In this document: positions 10,289 to 18,278 of the stretch, in pieces
Layout of the letters: every line of letters begins with the position of its first letter
Position numbering within the stretch: position 1 is the first letter of the stretch
Assembly (NCBI GenBank): GCA_030066475.1
Contig: JASJBO010000073.1
Coordinates: 1 to 18,781 of the forward strand
DNA length: 18,781 nt
Source of the DNA: Myxococcota bacterium
GTDB taxonomy: Bacteria > Myxococcota_A > UBA9160 > PR03
Direction of reading: 5' to 3'
Program-made: the position numbers and the translations under genes
The notes under the pieces: model-generated
What the model was told of the DNA's origin: nothing
The model's input: only the letters and a program-made list of their open reading frames with translations
The model's database searches: none

Positions 10289-10876
10289 GTGCAAGTGGCG
10301 GACGAGCGCGTGGGAGATCTCGACGAGGACGTCCGGCTGATGCTGGCGCTTCGCGAAGGCGACGAGTCCGCCTTCGACGCGCTGTTCCGCCGCTGGGCGG
10401 GTCCGCTGCTGCGTTACCTGGAGCGAATGGTGAGGAATACGGCGACGGCCGAGGAGCTGGTGCAGGAGAGCTTCCTGCGGCTGTACCGCGCCCGCGAGCG
10501 CTATCAGCCGGAGGCGCGCTTCTCGACCTGGCTCTACACCATCGCGACCCGTCTCGCGCTCAACGAGCTGCGGCGCCCGCGGCACCACAGCCCGCATCGC
10601 AGCACCGACGACGAGGCGGAGGGAGCGATCGCGCTGCGCGCCGAGCAGGCGTCGCCCGACGCCGTCGCGCACGCGCGCCGGGTGGGCGACGAGGTCGAGC
10701 GTGTGCTCGCCTCGCTGCCCGAGCGACAGCGCGCGGCGCTCTGGCTCACGGCGGTGGAGGGCCAGTCCTACGCCGAGGTGGCGGCGGCGCTCGACACCTC
10801 GGAGAAGTCGGTGAAGGCGCTGGTCCACCGGGCGCGCTCCGCGCTGGCGGATCGCCTGGGCGGCGCGGAGCGATGA
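10289..10876 (+). CDS. ECF (extracytoplasmic function) sigma-70 family factor
   Basis: Alternative sigma factor that directs RNA polymerase to stress promoters; about 195 residues. Region 2 runs from about residue 22 to 95 (DESAFDALFRRW, then TAEELVQESFLRLYRA, then FSTWLYTIATRLALNELRR). A linker of about 40 residues follows, then region 4 (LPERQRAALWLTAVEGQSYAEVAAALDTS, with the recognition helix SEKSVKALVHRARSAL). No region 3 is present, as expected for ECF factors. The start is uncertain: GTG at 10289, 10295 or 10310 are all in frame and none has a clear SD. The frame extends upstream only as a shadow of the hydrolase. Its stop is one base before the anti-sigma ATG, so the two are co-translated. 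I see no convincing autoregulatory ECF promoter upstream. Confidence 0.93.
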   Translation: MQVADERVGDLDEDVRLMLALREGDESAFDALFRRWAGPLLRYLERMVRNTATAEELVQESFLRLYRARERYQPEARFSTWLYTIATRLALNELRRPRHHSPHRSTDDEAEGAIALRAEQASPDAVAHARRVGDEVERVLASLPERQRAALWLTAVEGQSYAEVAAALDTSEKSVKALVHRARSALADRLGGAER

Positions 10877-10877
10877 G

Positions 10878-11855
10878 ATGATGGAGGTCCCGCCCGGCTG
10901 CCTGGAGTTCGATGCCGATCTCTCCGCGCTGCTCGACGACGAGCTCGAGCCCGAGCGCGCCGAGGCGGTGCGCGCGCACGTGTCGGCCTGCGGGCGCTGC
11001 ACCGCTCGCCTGCGCTCGCTGTCCGCGGCGGACGACGCGCTGCGGGAGATCGCGGTGCCGGACGTGCCGGATGCCTGGGCGGCGCGCGTGCGCGCGGCGG
11101 AGGCCGCTTCGCGCCGTGCGCCGCGCCGGCGCGTGGCCCCGGGGCGCGCGGTTCAGGCGGCGGGCGCCCTGGCCGCCGCGCTGGTCGCGCTGCTGGTGCT
11201 GCCCCCGCTGCTGCGCGAGGCGCCCGAGTCCGGGGCGCCGCTGGTTGCGGGGGGCGCGCTCGAGGTGCCGATCCCGCGCACCGTGCCGCGCGACCGCCCG
11301 GCTCCGCTGCCCGGAGACCGACTGCGCGGCGCCTCGGCACCGCCCGGGTTCGACCCGGCCGACTCGAGCGAGCAGCAGCTGGCCTCCGCAGCGGCCATGC
11401 TGGTAGCGGCGGCGAGCGACGAGGACCTCGCGCTGGCGCACGCACTCGCCGAGGCGCGCGTGGAGGCGCCGTCCGACCTGGCGCTGATCGAGCAGCTCGC
11501 TCCGCTGGCGGCGCCCGAGCAGGTGGCCGGCCGCCGCGGCCAGCGCACGGCGCGCAGCCGCGAGCTCGAAGCCGACCTGGAGGCCCTGCCGCCCGATCAG
11601 CGCCGCGAGCTGCGCGCCGCCGTGAGCGAGCTCGATCCTGGCGCGCGGCTCGCCCTCCGCGAGCAGCTGCTGGTCGCCTCGCCCGAGGAGCGCCAGCGCC
11701 TCGTCGAGCAGCTCACGCGCCTGCGCGGTCTGTCGCCGGACGAGCGCCGGGCGCTGCGCGAGCGCCTCGGCCGCCTGCGCGCCGATCCCGAGCGCCTCGA
11801 ACGCTGGCTCACCCTCACCCCCGAGCAACGCGACCAGCTCCGCGCGCCCGACTGA
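10878..11855 (+). CDS. Membrane zinc-finger anti-sigma factor with Spy/DUF3106-like distal domain
   Basis: Likely partner that holds the ECF factor inactive at the inner membrane; 325 residues. The N-terminal domain has the ZAS pattern Cys8, His34, Cys38, Cys41 (HxxxCxxC). One membrane segment spans about 91-112, giving a cytoplasmic N terminus and a periplasmic C terminus. The periplasmic part has a Pro-rich spacer (about 113-165) and a long charged helical region. Its last 96 residues repeat a PxxR pattern: LPPDQRRELR, SPEERQRL, LSPDERRALR and LTPEQRDQLR. This resembles DUF3106 and the LTxxQ motif of Spy/CpxP-type sensors and chaperones. The start is ATG 10878 or the adjacent ATG 10881, with GGAG at 10867-10870. 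Signal and release mechanism are inferred, not seen. Confidence 0.88.
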   Translation: MMEVPPGCLEFDADLSALLDDELEPERAEAVRAHVSACGRCTARLRSLSAADDALREIAVPDVPDAWAARVRAAEAASRRAPRRRVAPGRAVQAAGALAAALVALLVLPPLLREAPESGAPLVAGGALEVPIPRTVPRDRPAPLPGDRLRGASAPPGFDPADSSEQQLASAAAMLVAAASDEDLALAHALAEARVEAPSDLALIEQLAPLAAPEQVAGRRGQRTARSRELEADLEALPPDQRRELRAAVSELDPGARLALREQLLVASPEERQRLVEQLTRLRGLSPDERRALRERLGRLRADPERLERWLTLTPEQRDQLRAPD

Positions 11856-11872
11856 GCCGAGGAAGGTCCCCG

Positions 11873-13372
11873 CTACAGGCTTCCGGTGACGTCGAGGTCC
11901 GGGAGCTCGCCGCCGGCGCGCTCGCGGGCGTGGGCCACGAGCTGGCGCAGGCCACCGCGGAAGTGGTGGGCCTCGAAGCCGGCGGCGCGCATCAGCTCGG
12001 CCAGGTGGGCGCTCTTGAGGCCGAACTCGCAGACCAGGACGTAGCGGCGCCCGCGCTCGAACGACGGGTAGGCGGCCAGCGCGCGGTCGAAGGCGAGCCG
12101 TAGCGCGCCCGGCCAGTGCCAGGCGGCGAAGCCGGCCTTCGAGCGCAGGTCGATGACGGTGGCGCCGCTCGGCACCTCCGCGATCTCGATCTCGGGGATG
12201 CCCTGCGCCTCGAGATCGAGCACGCGCAGGTCGAGGACCGCGCGCTCCGCCACCGCGCGCTCGAGCAGCGCGGCGTCGAGACGCGACTCCTGGTGTCGCA
12301 CCGCCTCCAGGGAGGCGCTCGTCGCGGGCCTGCTCGGCACCATGGCGCAGTACTCGTCGACCACCGCCGACAGCGGCGCCGTGCCGATCGCCTCGGCCTG
12401 GCGGATGATCTCGTCCTTGTTGAGCCCGACCAGCGGACGCAGGATCGGCAGCGCGGCCGAGTCCGAGATCACCGCCAGGTTGGTGAGCGTCTGCGACGAG
12501 ACCTGGCCGACCGACTCGCCGGTGACGACCGCCTCGGCGCGGCGCTCGCGCGCGATCGCCTCGGCGGCGCGCAGCATCCGGCGCTTCAGCAGCACCTGCC
12601 AGTAGCGCGTCTCGCTGTGGTCGCGGATGTCGCGCGCCACTGCGTCGAAGTCGACGGCGTGCAGATGAGGCCGCGTGCCGTACGACCAGTCGTCGGCCAC
12701 CACCTTCATCACCCGCATCACGCCGAGCTGGTGCGCCGCGCCACCGAGGTTGCAGAACACATGGTCGAGGTCGACACCGCGGCGCAGCAGCTGCCAGGCG
12801 GCGACCGCCGAGTCGAAGCCGCCCGACACCAGCGCGAGCGCGCGACCCTCGACGCCCAACGGCAGGCCGGCGGGACCGCGGCGCTCGTCGGTGAACAGGT
12901 ACGCCTCGCGCCCGTACAGCTCCACGTGGGCGCGCACCTCGGGCGCGCCCAGGTCCACGCCGGCGGCGCCGGGCTCGAGCGCGGCCCCGAGCGCGCGCTC
13001 GAGGGGGCGCGGCTCGAGCGCGATCCGCTCGCGGTCGCCCACGCGCCGGGCGCGCACCGCGAAGCGGCGCCCGGCCACGGCGTCGCGGAAGAAGTCCGCG
13101 GCCTCGCGCACCAGCTCGTCGAGCTTCTCGGCCGTGTGCGGCGTCGCGACGGCGAGCGACTGGGTGCCGAACAGGCGCGCGAGCACGTCGGCGGCCCGGT
13201 CGGCCCCGGTCCTGACGAACAGCCGGTCGCGCGTCTGCTGCACGTCGGCCTCGATGCCCTCGGCGCGCAGCGCGTCGTGGAGGTTCTGGACCAGGCGCCG
13301 CACGAAGCGCGCACGGGTCGCCTTCGCCTTGGTGGCGATCTCGCCCGAGTAGCGCACCAGGATCACCGGCAC
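11873..13372 (-). CDS. thiI: tRNA 4-thiouridine synthase ThiI with rhodanese domain
   Basis: Adenylates tRNA uridine 8 and inserts sulfur; in many bacteria it also supplies sulfur for thiamine thiazole. 499 residues, near the 482 of E. coli. Order: ferredoxin-like and THUMP region (1-165), PP-loop ATPase (SGGFDS, 183-188), Cys342 in DEYCAMVPSRPAT matching the E. coli PP-loop Cys, and a rhodanese domain from about 395 with persulfide Cys448 in VCEFGLKS. The presence of the rhodanese domain means it is the enteric-like long form. It starts with GTG at 13372, with a GGAG close upstream. It is divergent from the HAD gene (46-base gap) and convergent with the anti-sigma gene (17-base gap). No thiamine gene or TPP riboswitch is nearby, so the tRNA role is the safer call. 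Confidence 0.95.
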   Translation of the reverse strand: MPVILVRYSGEIATKAKATRARFVRRLVQNLHDALRAEGIEADVQQTRDRLFVRTGADRAADVLARLFGTQSLAVATPHTAEKLDELVREAADFFRDAVAGRRFAVRARRVGDRERIALEPRPLERALGAALEPGAAGVDLGAPEVRAHVELYGREAYLFTDERRGPAGLPLGVEGRALALVSGGFDSAVAAWQLLRRGVDLDHVFCNLGGAAHQLGVMRVMKVVADDWSYGTRPHLHAVDFDAVARDIRDHSETRYWQVLLKRRMLRAAEAIARERRAEAVVTGESVGQVSSQTLTNLAVISDSAALPILRPLVGLNKDEIIRQAEAIGTAPLSAVVDEYCAMVPSRPATSASLEAVRHQESRLDAALLERAVAERAVLDLRVLDLEAQGIPEIEIAEVPSGATVIDLRSKAGFAAWHWPGALRLAFDRALAAYPSFERGRRYVLVCEFGLKSAHLAELMRAAGFEAHHFRGGLRQLVAHARERAGGELPDLDVTGSL

Positions 13373-13418
13373 GCTCCAAACCTACCAGCGGGCGCCCTGG
13401 ACGCTAGATTCGCCCGCG

Positions 13419-14153
13419 ATGCCGCGTTTCCAGGGCGTAGAGCTCCAGGCGCTTCTGCTCGACCTCGACGATACGGTGCTCGACGGCCAGAGCGGTCTGG
13501 AGCGCAGCTGGCGTCGCGTGTGCGAAGGACTGGTCGAGCGCGTGGGCGGCGTGGACGCCGAGGCGATGCGCGCGCTGCTGCGCGAGAGCAGCGACTGGTT
13601 CTGGGCGGACGACGAGCGCCATCGGCGCGGTCGGCTCGACATGTTCGAGGCGCGCCGCGCGATCGTGACGCGGGCGCTCGCCGCGCTGGGGCACGACGAC
13701 CCGGAGCTGGTGTACGACGCCACGCGCTACTACTGCGCGCTGCGCGAGAGCGACCTGGCGCCGTTCGACGGGGCGCTCGAAGCGCTGGCGCGGCTGCGAC
13801 GGCGCGTGCCCGCGCTCGGGCTGGTGACCAACGGGGCCTCCGACGCGCAGCGCGCGAAGATCGACCGCTTCGCGCTGGCCGGCTTCTTCGACGTCATCGT
13901 CGTCGAGGGCGAGTTCGGCGCGGGCAAGCCCGAGCGCGCCGTGTTCGAGCACGCGACCCGAGCCCTCGACGCGGCGCCCGAGGCCAGCTGCATGGTCGGC
14001 GACAACTACCGCTGCGACGTGCTGGGCGCGCTGCACGCCGGGCTGCACGCCGCGTGGATCGAGCCGCGCGGCCGCCCCGCGCCGGAGCCGGCCCCGCGCC
14101 CGCACCCCACCGTGCGCTCGCTCGTCGAGTTCGAGCGCGCCCTGGAGACCTGA
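13419..14153 (+). CDS. HAD-superfamily phosphatase
   Basis: Mg-dependent phosphohydrolase of 244 residues with the four HAD motifs: DLDDT with nucleophile Asp15 and acid Asp17, TN at 137-138, Lys170 in GKPERAVF, and Asp195 with Asp200 in GDNYRCD. The helical cap between motifs I and II (about 25-110) marks a C1-cap type like N-acylneuraminate-9-phosphatase or YjjG-like nucleotidases. The substrate cannot be told from sequence. The ATG at 13419 lies within a 46-base divergent gap shared with thiI. The next gene starts five bases after its stop, suggesting an operon of two. Confidence 0.92.
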   Translation: MPRFQGVELQALLLDLDDTVLDGQSGLERSWRRVCEGLVERVGGVDAEAMRALLRESSDWFWADDERHRRGRLDMFEARRAIVTRALAALGHDDPELVYDATRYYCALRESDLAPFDGALEALARLRRRVPALGLVTNGASDAQRAKIDRFALAGFFDVIVVEGEFGAGKPERAVFEHATRALDAAPEASCMVGDNYRCDVLGALHAGLHAAWIEPRGRPAPEPAPRPHPTVRSLVEFERALET

Positions 14154-14157
14154 TCGG

Positions 14158-15360
14158 ATGAGCCCCCCGAGCCACATCGCGGTCGTCGGTGCCTCGCTGG
14201 CGGGTCTGCGCACCGTCGAGGCGCTGCGCGGCCGCGGCTACGACGGACGCATCAGCTGGATCGGCGACGAGAAGCACGCGCCGTACGACCGGCCGCCGCT
14301 CTCGAAGGAGATCCTGCGCGGCGACTGGGAGCCCGAGCGCACCTCGCTGGTGCGCGACGACTTCGGGGCGCTCGACACCGATCTGCGTCTGGGGCGGCGC
14401 GCCGTCGCGCTCGACGCCGCCGCTCGCGAGCTCGAGCTGGAGGGCGGCGAGCGGGTCGGCTGGGAGGGTCTGGTGATCGCCACCGGCGCGCGGGCGCGCC
14501 GGCTGCCCGGCGCCCCCGCGCTCGAGGGCCTGTTCGAGCTGCGCACCCTCGACGACGCCCTGGCGATCCGCCGCGCCCTGGACGGCGGGCCGCGCGTGGT
14601 CGTGGTGGGGGGCGGCTTCATCGGCGCCGAGGTCGCCGCCTCGTGCCGGCGCCTCGGGCTCGAGGTGGCCGTGGTCGAGATGCTCGGCAGCCCGCTCGAG
14701 CAGGCCCTGGGCCCCGAGATCGGCGCGGTGTGCGCCGCCCTGCACCGCGACCACGGCGTCGAGCTGCGGCTCGGCACCGGCGTCGCGGCGATCGAGGGCG
14801 CGGGCCGCGTCGAGCGCGTGAGGCTCGACGACGGCAGCAGCCTGGCGGCCGACGTCGTGGTGGTCGGCATCGGCGTGGTCCCGGCCACCGACTGGCTCGC
14901 CGGCTCGGGCGTGGCCCTCGACGACGGCGTCGTGTGCGACGAGCGCTGCGCCAGCTCGGTGCCCGGGGTCGTCGCGGTGGGCGACGTCGCGCGCTGGAGC
15001 AACCCGCGATACGGCGAGTCGATGCGGGTCGAGCACTGGACCAACGCGGTCGAGATGGCGTCTGCGGCCGCGGCGCGCCTGCTCGACGGCGAGGCCGGCG
15101 AGCCCTTCGCGCCGGTGCCGTTCGTCTGGTCCGACCAGTTCGACGCCAAGATCCAGGTGGCGGGCCGCCCGCGCGCCGGCGACCAGGTGCGGCTGGTGCA
15201 CGGCGGGTTCGAGGAGCGGAAGTTCGTCGCGCTCTACGGTCGCGCCGGCCGTCTGGTGGGCGCCGTGGCGTGGAACCGCGCGCGCCGGCTGATGGACTGG
15301 CGCAAGGCCCTGCACGAGGACCTGTCGTTCGAGCAGGCGCTCGAGCGCGCAGCCTCCTGA
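14158..15360 (+). CDS. FAD-dependent ferredoxin/rubredoxin-type NAD(P)H reductase
   Basis: Flavoprotein of 400 residues that would pass electrons from NAD(P)H to a ferredoxin, rubredoxin or dioxygenase. The FAD site opens with VVGASLAG (9-16), which departs from the usual third Gly-rich position (Ser in place of Gly at 13). ATG at 108-110 and VGDVARW (274-280) complete the FAD site. The NAD site is VVVGGGFIGAEVA (148-160), and Glu174 at the end of the second strand favours NADH over NADPH, as in BphA4-like enzymes. A Reductase_C domain starts at about 320. No ferredoxin, P450 or oxygenase gene is in the window, so its partner is encoded elsewhere. It lies four bases downstream of the HAD gene. 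Confidence 0.92.
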   Translation: MSPPSHIAVVGASLAGLRTVEALRGRGYDGRISWIGDEKHAPYDRPPLSKEILRGDWEPERTSLVRDDFGALDTDLRLGRRAVALDAAARELELEGGERVGWEGLVIATGARARRLPGAPALEGLFELRTLDDALAIRRALDGGPRVVVVGGGFIGAEVAASCRRLGLEVAVVEMLGSPLEQALGPEIGAVCAALHRDHGVELRLGTGVAAIEGAGRVERVRLDDGSSLAADVVVVGIGVVPATDWLAGSGVALDDGVVCDERCASSVPGVVAVGDVARWSNPRYGESMRVEHWTNAVEMASAAAARLLDGEAGEPFAPVPFVWSDQFDAKIQVAGRPRAGDQVRLVHGGFEERKFVALYGRAGRLVGAVAWNRARRLMDWRKALHEDLSFEQALERAAS

Positions 15361-15381
15361 TCCCGAGGCCGGCCGGCCCGC

Positions 15382-17019
15382 TCAGTCGTCCCACAGGCCG
15401 AGCGCGCAGCCGTCCTTGCGCCGGTCGCTCGCCCCGATCCAGAGTCCGTCCTCGCCCGCCGCGATCGCCTGTCCGCCTCCGAACACGTCGGCCAGCGCAG
15501 CGCCGGGCTCCTGCACGTCGTGACCGCGCGCCGCGAGCGCGTCGCCCAGTCGTCCGCCCTCGTCGACCGCGGCGCCCGGCGTCTCGATCGCGACGCGCGT
15601 CCCGTCGAGGTAGCGGAAGCGCGGCGCGTCGAGCGCCTCCTGCGGATTGCAGCCGTGGTCGACCAGGTTCGCCACGAAGGCGGTGTGCGCCTGCGGCTGC
15701 ACGTCCCCGCCCATGATGCCGAAGGCCAGCGCCGGCCGGCCGTCGCGCAGCAGCATGCCGGGGATGATCGTATGGAACGGGCGCTTGCCGGGCGCGAGCG
15801 CGTTGGGGTGCTCGGGGTCGAGCACGAAGCCCGCTCCCCGGCTCTGCAGCACCACGCCGGTGTCGCCACAGCCGATACCCGAGCCGAAGCCGGTGAACAG
15901 GCTCTGGATGAAGGAGACCAGGTTGCCGCGCGCGTCGGCGGCGCACAGGTAGACGGTGTCGCCGCCGCGCAGTCCGGGCGCGGCGCCGGGCAGCGCGCGC
16001 TCGCCGATCTCGCCGGCGCGGCGCGCGGCGTACCCCTCGTCGAGCAGCGCCTTCACGGGCACGTCCGCGTGCTCGGGGTCGGCGAACCAGGCGGCGCGGT
16101 CCGCCCAGGCCAGCTTGATCGCCTCGATGCGGCGGTGCCAGTCGAGCGCCGACGTGGCTGCCACCGGCTCGAAGCGCTCCAGCACGTTGAGAGCGATCAG
16201 CGCCGCCAGGCCCTGCCCGTTGGGCGGCAGCTCCACCACCTCGGTGCCGCGGTAGCTGGCCGCAATCGGGTCGACCCAGGTGGAGGTGTGGCCCGCCAGG
16301 TCGGCGGGGGCGAAGTAGCCGCCCTCGGACTCGGAGGTGGCCACGATCGCCTCCGCGGCGCGGCCGGAGTAGAAGGCCGCCGCGCCGCCCTCGGCGATCT
16401 CGCGCAGCGTGCGGCCGAGCGCCGGCGCGCGAAACCAGCTGCCGGCCGCCGGCGCCGCGCCGCCCGGCGCCCAGGCCGCCAGCGCCGACTCGTTGCGCAG
16501 CGTGCCGAGCCGCAGCAGCAGCGCCCAGTAGTGGGCCACCAGCTCGGTCACCGGGAAGCCGCGCTCGGCCGCCCGGATCGCGGGCGCGAGCACCTCGGCC
16601 AGCGGCAGCGTGCCGTAGCGCTCGGAGAGGGTCTCCCAGGCATGGACCGCGCCGGGGACCGTCGCCGACAGGATGCCGGCTGGGGCGATCCGCCCCAGCC
16701 CTCGCTCGCGATAGGCGGCCAGGCTCGCCGCGGCGGGGGCGCGCCCGCTGCCGTTCAGCCCGACCAGGCGCCCCTCCTCGGCCGTCCAGAGCAGGGCGAA
16801 CGCGTCGCCGCCGACCCCGGTCGACATCGGCTCCACCACGCACAGCGTCGCGGCCGCGGCGAGCGCCGCGTCGACGGCGTTGCCGCCGCGGCGCAGCATC
16901 TCGATGCCGGCCGAGGCCGCCATCGGGACGCTGGCGCAGACCATCCCGCCCCGCGCCAGGACGCAGGAGCGCTCGCTGCGAAGGGGCTCGAGCGGGGCGC
17001 CGCGACGGGAGGGGAGCAC
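15382..17019 (-). CDS. ggt: Gamma-glutamyltransferase family protein
   Basis: Ntn-hydrolase, 545 residues, that should self-cleave before Thr355 (GGDT-VYLCAADARGN) to give large and small subunits; Thr355 would be the nucleophile. The N-terminal core LRRGGNAVDAALAAAA (42-57), Arg93 in NGSGRAP (donor-carboxylate site), PPNGQG (265-270) and GIMGGDVQPQ (434-443) are family hallmarks. It lacks a signal peptide and resembles the YwrD-like cytoplasmic branch rather than periplasmic E. coli Ggt; whether the substrate is glutathione or another gamma-glutamyl compound is open. It starts with GTG at 17019; the ATG at residue 26 would cut into the conserved N terminus only slightly. It is convergent with the flavoprotein gene, 21 bases apart. 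Confidence 0.92.
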   Translation of the reverse strand: MLPSRRGAPLEPLRSERSCVLARGGMVCASVPMAASAGIEMLRRGGNAVDAALAAAATLCVVEPMSTGVGGDAFALLWTAEEGRLVGLNGSGRAPAAASLAAYRERGLGRIAPAGILSATVPGAVHAWETLSERYGTLPLAEVLAPAIRAAERGFPVTELVAHYWALLLRLGTLRNESALAAWAPGGAAPAAGSWFRAPALGRTLREIAEGGAAAFYSGRAAEAIVATSESEGGYFAPADLAGHTSTWVDPIAASYRGTEVVELPPNGQGLAALIALNVLERFEPVAATSALDWHRRIEAIKLAWADRAAWFADPEHADVPVKALLDEGYAARRAGEIGERALPGAAPGLRGGDTVYLCAADARGNLVSFIQSLFTGFGSGIGCGDTGVVLQSRGAGFVLDPEHPNALAPGKRPFHTIIPGMLLRDGRPALAFGIMGGDVQPQAHTAFVANLVDHGCNPQEALDAPRFRYLDGTRVAIETPGAAVDEGGRLGDALAARGHDVQEPGAALADVFGGGQAIAAGEDGLWIGASDRRKDGCALGLWDD

Positions 17020-17082
17020 GCCGGGATGCTACCCGAGGCCGGCGCGTAAAGGCGCGGGGCCCGCCGGCCGATCGCATGGGGA

Positions 17083-17526
17083 ATGGGTGGAGACGAACGC
17101 CGACCCCTGCACGCGGGCCTGCCCCGGTCGCCCCACGAGGTGGAGGCGCTCTACCGGGTGGAGCTGCTGGTTGGCGCCGAGGTCGGGGAGCGCGGCGTCC
17201 AGCACCGGATCGGCGCCGATGCCCAGCTCCTGGACTGGGGGCGCGTCGAGCACGCGCTGGCGGCCGAGGTCGGAGAGCCGGAGGGGGTGCGGACGGTGGT
17301 GTTCGACCTGCTCGTGGAGCGCAAGCCCAACGAGTGCCTGGTGGTGCGCTTCGCCGCCGATCCCGGCGACGACGCCCAGCTCGTCGCCAGCCTGATCGAG
17401 CGCCACGTCGACGCCGAGCGCTGCTCGGTCTCCCTGCACGAGCTGGCCGCCGAGGGGATCCCCACGCGCTGGTACCCGGACCTGGTGAGCCTTGCGGAGG
17501 ACGCTCTGGATGAGCTCGGGTATTAG
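17083..17526 (+). CDS. Hypothetical soluble protein, 147 residues
   Basis: I do not recognise this protein. It is acidic, without membrane segments or signal peptide. It has predicted alternating strands and helices, for example VRTVVFDLLVERK (about 67-79), ECLVVRFAAD and a helix-rich C terminus ending SLAEDALDELGY. No metal or catalytic motif stands out. Third-position GC matches the neighbours, and the frame fills the gap between two clear genes, which supports it being real. The ATG at 17083 has only a weak GGGGA just before it. It is divergent from the gamma-glutamyltransferase gene (63-base gap), and its TAG stop overlaps the TAA of the convergent membrane protein gene. Confidence 0.7.
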   Translation: MGGDERRPLHAGLPRSPHEVEALYRVELLVGAEVGERGVQHRIGADAQLLDWGRVEHALAAEVGEPEGVRTVVFDLLVERKPNECLVVRFAADPGDDAQLVASLIERHVDAERCSVSLHELAAEGIPTRWYPDLVSLAEDALDELGY

Positions 17527-18173
17527 CTTCGTCGTTCGAGCAGCGCTCGAAGGCGCGGGCTGCGGTTCAGGATGCGGCCGAGGCGCTCCGCGACGGGGAG
17601 CAGGAGCGTGAGGCCCCGAGAGGGCTCGGCGCCGATCGCGCCCAGGGCGCCGCGGGCGCGGCCTTCGCGCTCGTATGCGTCGCCCGCACGGCGGAGCGCG
17701 TCGCCGTCTCCGCTCGCTCGGGCCAGGCCGGTGGCGACCAGTGCCCCGGCGCGCTCGCTCTCGAGCCGTCCGACCCGGCGCAGCCAGCCGCCGGCCGCCG
17801 AGGCGTGCAGCGCCAGCCTGCCTGCGGCGATGCCCGCCACGGCGATCCAGCCGAGCGGTCCCACCGCGCGGGGCGCCGTGGCCAGCCAAGCCAGCCCGCC
17901 CGCGGCGGCACTGGTGCGCGGCGCGATCCCGAGACCGCTCGCGACTCCGCACACCGCGAGACCGAGCCGCAGGAGCGGCTCCAGGAACGGAGGCGCGTCC
18001 CACCACAGCAGGCTCGCTTCGTCCCGGCCGCCGCCGGCCGCGATCCACAGCCAGCCCGCGCCGGCGGCGAAGCGCATTGCCGTGTCGACCCGCCGCAGGG
18101 CCGTGCCGGTGGCGTTCGGCGGCGGGCCGGCGCGCGGGTCGATGCGCTGCGAGAGCTCGGTGGGGCTCGTCAC
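17523..18173 (-). CDS. Hypothetical membrane protein with about four N-terminal membrane segments
   Basis: 216 residues from GTG 18173; an ATG at 18076 (residue 33) is another possible start. I do not recognise a family with confidence. Hydrophobic segments lie at about 34-49, 64-82, 87-101 and 106-124, and a basic, Arg-rich cytoplasmic tail with helical character fills 130-216. The four-helix layout loosely recalls DoxX/MauE-type small membrane proteins, but no diagnostic residue supports that. Neither start has a strong SD. The frame stays open upstream across pal, but that part is antisense to a clear gene. It is divergent from pal (105-base gap) and its stop overlaps the stop of the 147-residue protein. 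Confidence 0.6.
   Translation of the reverse strand: MTSPTELSQRIDPRAGPPPNATGTALRRVDTAMRFAAGAGWLWIAAGGGRDEASLLWWDAPPFLEPLLRLGLAVCGVASGLGIAPRTSAAAGGLAWLATAPRAVGPLGWIAVAGIAAGRLALHASAAGGWLRRVGRLESERAGALVATGLARASGDGDALRRAGDAYEREGRARGALGAIGAEPSRGLTLLLPVAERLGRILNRSPRLRALLERRS
17535..17551. terminator. Hairpin at the junction of two convergent genes
   Basis: TTCGAGC, loop AGC, GCTCGAA: a perfect seven-base-pair stem, eight bases after the plus-strand stop and inside the last codons of the minus-strand membrane protein gene. No T tract follows. It could help end transcription from one or both sides. Confidence 0.35.
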
Positions 18174-18209
18174 GTCATGATGATCCGTCCGAGGAGCGCG
18201 CGTCTCAAC

Positions 18210-18238
18210 TTGCGCCGTTCCGGGGCGGGGTCCAAAAT
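18210..18238 (+). promoter_or_regulatory. Candidate sigma-70 promoter of pal
   Basis: TTGCGC (18210-18215) and CAAAAT (18233-18238) with a 17-base spacer. This would give a leader of about 34 nt before ATG 18279. The AAAATA stretch is one of the few AT-rich spots in the intergenic region. A G-rich SD-like run lies at 18268-18273. Confidence 0.4.
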
Positions 18239-18278
18239 AGTTGGGCGCGAGGAGCGTGCCCGCGCACGGGGGGTGTCC

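Noticed and set aside
12116..14161. Long plus-strand frame across the thiI and HAD region
   Set aside because: It is antisense to thiI and out of frame with the HAD gene, both of which have family motifs.
15361..15381. GGCCGGCCGGCC palindrome as terminator between the reductase and ggt genes
   Set aside because: Self-complementary but without a proper loop or T tract; such words are common at this GC content.
14618..17077. Long minus-strand frame across the ggt and reductase region
   Set aside because: Out of frame with ggt and antisense to the reductase; its composition is Arg/Ala-rich shadow sequence.
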